Assembly (NCBI GenBank): GCA_034430275.1
Contig: DAOUEW010000139.1
Coordinates: forward strand, 1 to 12,238
Direction of reading: 5' to 3'
Source: JAUVXJ01 sp034430275
GTDB taxonomy: Bacteria; Chloroflexota; Anaerolineae; UBA7937; B3-Chlor
DNA: 12,238 nucleotides
Part shown: positions 7,602 through 12,238 of the stretch, piece after piece
Position numbering within the stretch: position 1 is the first letter of the stretch
How the letters are laid out: each line of letters opens with the position of its first letter
The notes under the pieces: model-generated
What the model saw: only the letters and a program-made list of their open reading frames with translations
Databases searched by the model: none
What the model was told of the DNA's origin: nothing
Made by a program: the position numbers and the translations under genes

Positions 7602-8765
7602 ATGCAACAGCTTCTCAACGACATCAATGCCGTTGCCGGCGTGACGGGGTGTTTCGTCTGTGACTCAGAGGGCACCATCGTCGCGGAGGCGGTGCCGCCG
7701 CCCTTCGAAGGGCCAGCTCTTCAGTTGGCAGCCCGGACGCTGCTCCAGACCCTCGATGGACTGGAGACCACCAGGCGTCGCAGAGTGCACCAGATGGACA
7801 TAGTGTTCCGCGAGTCCAGGATCGTGGTCAAGAACCTCCGTGCTGGCTGCCTTTACGTGATCTGCGCCCGCAACATCAATGTGCCTCTTCTGGACCTGAC
7901 CGCCAACCTGGCAGCCAGGAAGCTAACTCAGGCGCTCAAGGAGACGAAGGAAGAGGCGGATCGTACTGCCGCCGTCCCCTCTGCCACGGAGCCGGAGGTT
8001 GAAACACCAGAGGAGGAACTGCCAAGCGATCAGTCCCAGCTACTCTTGGCTCGGGCCCACGAGGTGATTGGAGCAGCAGCGAAACGAGCAATCCTCCTGC
8101 GCCTCTTGGGGGGCACGGCCGTGAAGGCAACCTGTCCAAGTGCTGCGGGCATTACTCTGCCAGCCGAGGACCTTGACCTCGATCTGGCGGTCTACGGTAG
8201 ACAGCGAGAGCACCTGGACGTGATCATGGAAGGTTTAGGCTACGAGCCCCACCAGCGCTTCAACGCCCTTCACGGTCACAGACGCCTCAAATACACGCAT
8301 CCTGAGGAAGGCATTGCCCTCGACGTGTTTGTAGACACCTTCCACATGTGCCACAGACTTCCCTTCGCCGACCGACTGGAGTTGGCCGACTTGTGCCTTC
8401 CCTCCGCCGACTTGCTCCTGTCCAAGCTCCAGATAGTGCAGATGGGAGAGAAGGACCTGAGAGACATCTATGCCATTCTGTGTGACCACGAGCTCGGGCC
8501 TGCGGGCGCCGTGGACGAGGTTGACTCCGATTACATAGTCTCGGCCTGTAGCGATGACTGGGGCTGGTACAAGACGGTCACCATGAACCTGGAGAAGAGC
8601 ATGGGATTGGCGGGTGAGTTCCTCGCCGATCAACAGCAAGAGGTCTTTGAAGCCCGTGCCCGGAAGCTGAGAGGAGTAATCGAGGCGGCTCCCAAGTCCT
8701 TGCGCTGGCAGGCCAGAGCCACAATCGGGGAAGCGAGGCGTTGGTACGACCTGCCCGAGGAGTAG
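7602..8765 (+). CDS. Fusion of a Roadblock-like domain to a nucleotidyltransferase-fold domain
   Basis: 387 residues. The start at 7602 has GGAGG 8 bases upstream and lies 20 bases after the previous gene. Residues 1-110 resemble a Roadblock/longin-like domain (LLNDINAVAGVTGCFVCDSEGTIVAEA split over two strands, then a strand-rich part ending in a helix). Residues 112-147 are an acidic, Pro/Glu-rich linker. Residues 150-300 look like a DNA-polymerase-beta-type nucleotidyltransferase core: L-L-G170-G171-T-A-V, then a D190-L-D192-L-D194 cluster in the position of the metal-binding aspartates, and ALD241VFVD245 as the third-carboxylate strand. DLLLSKLQ and KDLRDIYAIL follow, as in AbiEii or aminoglycoside-adenylyltransferase relatives. 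The C-terminal 85 residues are helical. All candidate catalytic acids are present, so it may be active; substrate unknown. It could instead be a degenerate nucleotide-binding module. I do not know a named family with this order. Confidence 0.8.
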   Translation: MQQLLNDINAVAGVTGCFVCDSEGTIVAEAVPPPFEGPALQLAARTLLQTLDGLETTRRRRVHQMDIVFRESRIVVKNLRAGCLYVICARNINVPLLDLTANLAARKLTQALKETKEEADRTAAVPSATEPEVETPEEELPSDQSQLLLARAHEVIGAAAKRAILLRLLGGTAVKATCPSAAGITLPAEDLDLDLAVYGRQREHLDVIMEGLGYEPHQRFNALHGHRRLKYTHPEEGIALDVFVDTFHMCHRLPFADRLELADLCLPSADLLLSKLQIVQMGEKDLRDIYAILCDHELGPAGAVDEVDSDYIVSACSDDWGWYKTVTMNLEKSMGLAGEFLADQQQEVFEARARKLRGVIEAAPKSLRWQARATIGEARRWYDLPEE

Positions 8766-8790
8766 CAGATCAGCGGAGAGGAAGAGACCT

Positions 8791-9273
8791 ATGGAATCCC
8801 TGAACCCCCCGACCGAGTTGTTCATCCGCATTGAGGACTACCTCGAACGCTTGCTGGACAGGAGTCGAGCGATCTGCGTCTTTCTGGCCGACATCAGCGG
8901 ACAACTAATCAGTGAGAAGGGGAATGACGAGGGGCTGGACATCGCTGCTCTGGCGGCCGTGACGGCAAGCAACATGGCTGCGACTGGTGAGATGGCCAGG
9001 CAACTGGGCGAACCAGTGCCCTTCTCCTATCTTTTTCACGAGGGACGAAGACGCAACATCTACATCTCCGCAGTTGGCGAGAGCTTCCTGCTGGTGATCG
9101 TCTTTGACGACATGACCCAGATCGGGTTGGTGCGCATCTTTGCCAGACTTGCGGTCAACGAACTGATCAAGGTCGCCGAGGAGATGGAGCCTTGGCTGGA
9201 GAGAGCAAGTTCGATGGTGGACCGCGAGTTCGGCGGCGCGCTGGCTGAGGGACTGGATGAGGCCTTCATCTAG
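8791..9273 (+). CDS. Long Roadblock/LC7-type regulator next to the GTPase
   Basis: 160 residues, with an AGGAAG site just before the start and 25 bases after the upstream stop. A Roadblock domain fills residues 14-125 (ICVFLADISGQLI, TGEMARQL, LFHEGRRRNIYIS, LLVIVFDD, GLVRIFARLAVNEL). The final EFGGALAEGLDEAF (146-159) is the motif also seen at 6736-6777 and 12029-12070. It closely resembles the partial gene at the right edge (SAV...LL.I.FD...GLVR...AV.EL). Its position 36 bases before the GTPase, with a second Roadblock gene just after, suggests that these three proteins act together, as MglA and MglB do. Confidence 0.9.
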   Translation: MESLNPPTELFIRIEDYLERLLDRSRAICVFLADISGQLISEKGNDEGLDIAALAAVTASNMAATGEMARQLGEPVPFSYLFHEGRRRNIYISAVGESFLLVIVFDDMTQIGLVRIFARLAVNELIKVAEEMEPWLERASSMVDREFGGALAEGLDEAFI

Positions 9274-9309
9274 GCCGCGCGAGGGACGCCGCCTCCTTCA
9301 GAGGACAGG

Positions 9310-9882
9310 ATGTTCATCAATTGGAAGATGCGCGAGATCAACCTCAAGATCGTGTACTATGGGCCGGCCCTCAGCGGCAAGACCACGAACCTCGAGTATG
9401 TCCACTCCAGGACACACCCAAACCTGCGCGGAGAGCTCATTTCCCTCAAGACCAGGGGAGACCGCACTCTATACTTCGATTTCATGCAATTGGAGTTGGG
9501 ACAGATCAAGGGACTCAAACCCAAGTTCAATCTCTATACCGTGCCCGGCCAGCCGTGCTACGTTGCCTGTCGGAGGCTCGTGCTACAAGGGGCGGACGGC
9601 GTGGTGTACGTGGCCGATTCCCAGCTCAGCAGGCTCAAGGCGAACATAGATACCATGCACAATCTCGAGGAAAACCTGCGGCAGTTGGGCATGAACCCAT
9701 TCGACTTTCCCGTAGTACTCCAGTATAACAAGAGGGATCTGCCAAGCACAGCTCCCGTGGCACTCCTCCGGATGCAATTGGCGAGGGACGGCGTGCCTCA
9801 GTATCAATCGGTAGCCACCGAGGGTGTAGGAGTTCTGGAAACCCTCAAGGCAGCCATCAACCTAGTCGTGTCAAGGATATGA
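9310..9882 (+). CDS. MglA-like small Ras-family GTPase
   Basis: 190 residues, the usual MglA length. The start (AGAGGA just upstream) gives the family opening F-I-N...REI-x-x-KIVYYGP. Motifs: P-loop G18-PALSG-K24-T25; R52 in GDRTLYFDF, the position of the intrinsic arginine finger in MglA; T77-V-P-G-Q81, with Thr in place of the Asp of Ras, typical of MglA; VADSQ (101-105); N140-K-R-D143 for guanine selection; and ATEGVGV in the G5 position. It should cycle between GTP and GDP forms, with Roadblock proteins as activating or exchange partners. In Myxococcus and Thermus MglA controls cell polarity and motility. Here no motility gene is in view, so the output is unknown. It is the only GTPase in the window, and the next gene starts 4 bases after its stop. 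Confidence 0.95.
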   Translation: MFINWKMREINLKIVYYGPALSGKTTNLEYVHSRTHPNLRGELISLKTRGDRTLYFDFMQLELGQIKGLKPKFNLYTVPGQPCYVACRRLVLQGADGVVYVADSQLSRLKANIDTMHNLEENLRQLGMNPFDFPVVLQYNKRDLPSTAPVALLRMQLARDGVPQYQSVATEGVGVLETLKAAINLVVSRI

Positions 9883-9886
9883 CGAT

Positions 9887-10267
9887 ATGTCACAGGTATC
9901 TTTCGAACAAGCCCTGGAGAAGATCAACCGCGCCGGCAGTTTCGAGGCCTCAGTGCTTGCCAGCAGCGATGGTCTGTCCATTGCCACGGTGCCCTCGGGA
10001 TACGATACGGATGTCACTGCTGCCATGGTCGCTCTCCTCCGAAGCGTAGCGCAGCAGACACGAGACCACGTGGGCATGGCCCCACTGGACGAGGTCACGG
10101 TCAGGTCCAGCGATCACATACGACTGGTCTGTCGCTGCTTCCAGCTAGACGGCGAAGACTTTGTCCTGGCCGTGGTCATTCCTCGCGAACAACGCTACTA
10201 CAGACAACTGACCAACCAGGCCATCCGAGAGCTCAGAATTGCATGGCACAGCATGGTGAGCGACTGA
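9887..10267 (+). CDS. Short Roadblock/LC7 protein (MglB-like), last gene of the plus operon
   Basis: 126 residues, almost entirely one Roadblock domain (SFEASVLASSDGLSIATV, VTAAMVALLRSV, then IRLVCRCF and FVLAVV). AAGGA lies 9 bases before the start, overlapping the end of the GTPase gene, which suggests translational coupling and fixed stoichiometry. It is the best candidate for the MglB-type partner of the GTPase. The C-terminal half is strikingly like the minus-strand gene at 11193-11591: about 25 of 48 aligned residues are identical, including RL[VI]CRCF, VLAVV and LTN-x-AI. The final helix (YRQLTNQAIRELRIAW) is amphipathic and could contact the GTPase or a dimer mate. Confidence 0.92.
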   Translation: MSQVSFEQALEKINRAGSFEASVLASSDGLSIATVPSGYDTDVTAAMVALLRSVAQQTRDHVGMAPLDEVTVRSSDHIRLVCRCFQLDGEDFVLAVVIPREQRYYRQLTNQAIRELRIAWHSMVSD

Positions 10268-10375
10268 TCCCGCTACCAGCAGCTTGCCATCCTCGTCGAT
10301 CCTAGTCCCCGGGGGTTCGTGGTCCAATACCCAAGTGTGGACGGCACACGCGCAAGGCCTCTATCCGGGCCGAAT

Positions 10376-10395
10376 GTTGCCACCTGTGTGGCGAC
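10376..10395. terminator. Possible terminator hairpin between the two convergent operons
   Basis: GTTGCCAC (10376-10383) pairs with GTGGCGAC (10388-10395) around CTGT, giving 8 pairs with one G-T. It sits in the 191-base space between the last plus gene and the last minus gene, where both transcripts must end. Neither side has a T run, so it is not a classic intrinsic terminator. The rest of this space (including CCCCGGGG near 10307 and GGGATCCC near 10405, both short palindromes) shows no gene. Confidence 0.3.
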
Positions 10396-10458
10396 GCCTG
10401 CCAAGGGATCCCTGCCAGTGCATTGCGCAGACGGACCACCGGCGGCGCGCACTCTCGA

Positions 10459-11043
10459 TCAGCTCGCGTATCGGGCGGTGTATTCCCTGGTGTACTCCAT
10501 AAGCTTCTTGGGTGGGCACATGATGAAGATGCACTGGTCATCTCCTTTGGCCCGGCAGGTTATCTCCCTGGCCGCCAGTTCCACCCCGAAGCTGATCTCG
10601 CACCACCCCGCACTGTAGCCCGCGTTCATGAAGCAGACTGGCTCCTCCGAGGTCTTCCCGAGTTCGAGATACGAATCTGCTTCGAACGAGAAGGGGTGGT
10701 CGTAGATGAGGAAGTAGTCCTCGTCTGGAGAAGGGGCGCTCTCAGGAAAGATATCCACGAAGGCCCAGCCCACGTGAGCGAAATGGACCGGGCCGGCGGC
10801 CAGCTTCATGGGCGGGTCCTCCAGCCCGAGTCGCTCATGGAACATCCGCGCATCCTGTACCCCACAGGCACGGCCGAAATTGTAGATGATCTGGTTGGCC
10901 GTGCGCAGGCCATAGATAGCAGATAGCTCCTCCCTGAAACGAACGCTCATGGAAGCCGCTCTGACGAGCAGATAGCGAACACCACTTATCGTGATCTCTC
11001 CCTTCTCCGGTGTACGCTGGAGGTCACCGAAGAACTCAGCCAT
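10459..11043 (-). CDS. XylR_N and V4R (4-vinyl reductase) domain sensor protein
   Basis: 194 residues; the start at 11043 has AGAGGA 4 bases upstream. Residues 5-105 resemble the XylR_N activator domain (TPEKGEITISGVRYLLVRA; a helix with YGLRTANQIIYNFGR). Residues 118-178 are a V4R domain with its signature NAGYSAGWCEISFGVEL, a later E-x-x-C, then G-D-D-Q-C. C148, C163 and C171 are the likely metal or ligand-binding cysteines. Such proteins bind small hydrophobic or aromatic molecules, or hydrocarbons in XylR/DmpR. Unlike those activators, this protein has no AAA+ or DNA-binding part, so it is a free-standing sensor or scaffold. V4R has been proposed as the prokaryotic relative of the TRAPP subunit Bet3. 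It is the last gene of an operon with three Roadblock proteins. The 149-base gap upstream is unusually long for this locus and holds a strong ribosome site with a short frame, so the true N-terminus is uncertain. Confidence 0.9.
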   Translation of the reverse strand: MAEFFGDLQRTPEKGEITISGVRYLLVRAASMSVRFREELSAIYGLRTANQIIYNFGRACGVQDARMFHERLGLEDPPMKLAAGPVHFAHVGWAFVDIFPESAPSPDEDYFLIYDHPFSFEADSYLELGKTSEEPVCFMNAGYSAGWCEISFGVELAAREITCRAKGDDQCIFIMCPPKKLMEYTREYTARYAS

Positions 11044-11081
11044 CGCGTCCTCTGCAGTCAGTTCGAATACATGCCCTGCAC

Positions 11082-11132
11082 CTACACCTCCACATCGAGG
11101 TCAGGTCGAACGAAACCCATCCTGCACCTCAT
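11082..11132 (-). other. Short open frame (16 codons) behind a perfect Shine-Dalgarno sequence
   Basis: Between the short Roadblock gene and the V4R gene, AGGAGGTGAT (minus strand, 11131-11140) is fully complementary to the 16S anti-SD. It is followed by a frame encoding MRCRMGFVRPDLDVEV and then TAG; an internal ATG at 11120 gives MGFVRPDLDVEV with more space from the site. The V4R frame itself has a TGA at 11101-11103, so the two cannot be joined without a frameshift. It may be a leader peptide, or the remains of an original longer V4R N-terminus. The spacing from the SD to either ATG (2 or 14 bases) is not ideal. Confidence 0.35.
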
Positions 11133-11140
11133 CACCTCCT
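11131..11140 (-). promoter_or_regulatory. Perfect anti-SD complement without a matching long gene
   Basis: Minus-strand AGGAGGTGAT lies about 87 bases ahead of the annotated V4R start, too far to serve it directly. It is the strongest ribosome site in the window, yet it only leads into a 12- or 16-codon frame. Confidence 0.55.
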
Positions 11141-11192
11141 CTCCATTGAGTCCACACCTGGACCGTGATCGACTCAGTGGCGACAGCGATCC

Positions 11193-11591
11193 CTATGCCC
11201 GCCACGCCAGTCTGATCCATTTGATGGCGCGGTTGGTCAGTCTCCTGTATGTCTGATAGGGCGGGGCCACCACAGCCAGCACGAGCTCTTCCTCCCCGGC
11301 TCGGAAACACCGGCAGATCAAACGCATCCTGTCCGCTTGGACCACCGAGACCTCGTCGATCTCGTCCAGGCCAATACTTGCCCGTGCACGCTCGATGGTG
11401 CTCCTGACCAAGGTGACCATCGCGGCCATCCTCTCCACATCGAATGGCGAGGACACCGATGAAAGGGGAAGCCCCTCGGCGCTGACCAGAACAGCGGCCT
11501 TGAAGCGGCCCTCTTCATTCATGAACCGCAGAATCCTCGCCAATCTGACCTCACGATCCATGTCAGCCTGCCCGGCTCCTTGTTCCCTCAT
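11193..11591 (-). CDS. Short Roadblock/LC7 protein, paralogue of the MglB-like gene
   Basis: 132 residues. The start at 11591 has AAGGTGGGG just upstream; a later ATG (11561) is possible but lacks a good site. Residues 15-130 are one Roadblock domain (GRFKAAVLVSAEGLPLSS, MAAMVTLVRS, MRLICRCF, LVLAVV, YRRLTNRAIKWIRLAW). The second half matches the gene at 9887-10267, so the two derive from one ancestor. This copy has a short charged N-terminal extension and stands next to the V4R gene and not next to a GTPase. It could serve the same GTPase in trans or form a mixed dimer with its paralogue. The gap to the upstream gene is 13 bases, indicating one operon. Confidence 0.9.
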   Translation of the reverse strand: MREQGAGQADMDREVRLARILRFMNEEGRFKAAVLVSAEGLPLSSVSSPFDVERMAAMVTLVRSTIERARASIGLDEIDEVSVVQADRMRLICRCFRAGEEELVLAVVAPPYQTYRRLTNRAIKWIRLAWRA

Positions 11592-11604
11592 TCACGCCCC
11601 ACCT

Positions 11605-11979
11605 TCAGTAGAGAAGGCTACTGATCTCTGCTGCGGTCTCCTTCATGGCCACAAGGAGCAAGCCCAAGACCATCTCCCTGCTGGCCACAGCAGCCAGCAC
11701 CGCACTGGGGCCGGCGTTGACCATTGCGATGTAGCTATCACGACTCTCCACGAGAACTCGCTCCACATCGCTAGAACCGAGCTCATCCGTCGCCTCCTGC
11801 CCCATAGTGAGCATGGCCATAGCCATGATTGTTACCTTCTTCTCGTAAGCCTCGTCGGGCAGGTCCGCAGCCACCACGAACCCATCGCCAGTCACCACGG
11901 CTGTCCCCACGACGTGCGGTGAAGCACGCCTCAGCCCGCGCAGCGCCTCGGTGAGCTGAAGATCGATATCCTCGACCAT
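11605..11979 (-). CDS. Classical Roadblock/LC7 domain protein
   Basis: 124 residues from the start at 11979, selected by GGGAGGAG five bases upstream. The frame extends to an ATG at 12075, but that would overlap the preceding gene and has no ribosome site. The whole protein is a Roadblock domain of COG2018 type: helix LTEALRGLRRASPHVVG, strands TAVVTGDGFVVAAD, helix KVTIMAMAMLTMGQEA, strands VERVLVESRDSYIAMVNAG and AVLAAVA, then an amphipathic final helix. It is more like stand-alone Roadblock proteins of archaea and bacteria than like its neighbours. It lies 43 bases after the partial gene at the right edge and 13 bases before the next one. Confidence 0.9.
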   Translation of the reverse strand: MVEDIDLQLTEALRGLRRASPHVVGTAVVTGDGFVVAADLPDEAYEKKVTIMAMAMLTMGQEATDELGSSDVERVLVESRDSYIAMVNAGPSAVLAAVASREMVLGLLLVAMKETAAEISSLLY

Positions 11980-11984
11980 CGGTA

Positions 11985-11992
11985 CTCCTCCC
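11985..11992 (-). promoter_or_regulatory. Ribosome binding site fixing the start of the classical Roadblock gene
   Basis: The minus strand reads GGGAGGAG, 5 bases before ATG at 11979. This favours the 124-residue product over a 156-residue reading that would overlap the upstream gene's end. Confidence 0.8.
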
Positions 11993-12022
11993 AACATGGC
12001 ATTCAGTGGTGACCTCGCCAAC

Positions 12023-12238
12023 CTAGGGCATAAGCTCGTCCAGTTGGTCTGCCAGCGAATCACCGAACTCGCCATCTATGAGCTCGCGGACCGACTCATC
12101 TAGCGCATGCTCTCGCGCTTCGCTCAGTATGTCGCGAAGTTCCTTCACAGCTTCCTGGGCTAGTAGTCTCACCAGCCCGGCCTTGGCACGGCTGTCAAAG
12201 GCGATGGTGAGAAGGTAGTCATCGGCGACGGCGGATGA
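12023..12238 (-). CDS. Long Roadblock/LC7-type regulator, C-terminal 71 residues (5' cut by the window edge)
   Basis: The minus-strand frame is open from the right edge to a TAG at 12023-12025 and has no start inside the window. The translated part (SSAVADDYLLTIAFDS..., GLVRLLAQEAVKEL, ...EFGDSLADQLDELMP) aligns well with the end of the 8791-9273 protein, including the closing [DE]F-G-x-[AS]-L...LDE motif. It is therefore a third long Roadblock protein and the earliest visible gene of the minus operon. Whether a second GTPase or kinase lies further upstream cannot be seen. Confidence 0.85.
   Translation of the reverse strand, partial: SSAVADDYLLTIAFDSRAKAGLVRLLAQEAVKELRDILSEAREHALDESVRELIDGEFGDSLADQLDELMP

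Noticed and set aside
10268..10458. Possible small gene or non-coding RNA in the convergent spacer
   Set aside because: No ribosome site with a sensible frame, no promoter-like pair, and only a weak hairpin; nothing beyond a transcript-end region can be supported.

Overview
The window looks like a piece of a GC-rich bacterial chromosome, most likely from the Chloroflexota (Anaerolineae or a relative). Three features point there: a secreted protease-like protein with a Thr-Pro-rich tail and an internal YMPIIVRRY segment that recalls the LPLV-x-R-x-Y signature common in exported proteins of that phylum; a cytoplasmic multi-GAF histidine kinase; and a dense set of Roadblock/LC7 and MglA-type genes. 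The taxonomy is an inference from style. There is no rRNA, tRNA or other marker gene in the window.

Layout: (1) 2-1678, plus strand: the C-terminal part of an exported clostripain-like (C11) protein with a PPC domain, a jelly-roll-like domain and a TP-rich tail. (2) 1782-1808: a strong hairpin terminator between convergent genes. (3) 1837-4062, minus strand: an exported VIT-vWA protein with an intact MIDAS. (4) 4063-4242: a divergent intergenic region. (5) 4243-6075, plus strand: a soluble GAF-GAF-HisKA-HATPase histidine kinase. (6) 6118-6146: a near-consensus sigma-70 promoter that drives a tight plus-strand operon at 6286-10267. Its genes are long Roadblock, DUF4388/PATAN-Roadblock, Roadblock-nucleotidyltransferase fusion, long Roadblock, MglA-like GTPase and short Roadblock. 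(7) 10268-10458: a short convergent spacer. (8) 10459-12238, minus strand: a second operon, read from the right edge: long Roadblock (partial, cut by the window end), classical Roadblock, short Roadblock, and a XylR_N-V4R sensor protein.

The main result is a Roadblock/GTPase signalling locus. Within about 6 kb there are eight Roadblock-type domains (one of them the less certain N-terminal part of the fusion protein) but only one GTPase. They are arranged as two convergent, partly mirror-image operons: the gene types long-Roadblock and short-Roadblock recur in the same order in both, with the GTPase inside one and a V4R protein at the end of the other. Roadblock proteins are dimeric regulators or scaffolds of Ras-like GTPases (MglB for MglA). 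The likely logic is that the kinase and the V4R/XylR_N protein sense signals, and the Roadblock set connects these inputs to the GTPase switch. The combination of Ras-like GTPase, Roadblock and V4R (a proposed prokaryotic relative of the TRAPP subunit Bet3) resembles the parts list of eukaryotic GTPase-regulating complexes. The kinase-Roadblock-GTPase combination also resembles actinobacterial conservons. The Roadblock-nucleotidyltransferase fusion is the component I recognise least.

No CRISPR array, insertion sequence, integrase, attachment site or RNA gene was seen.
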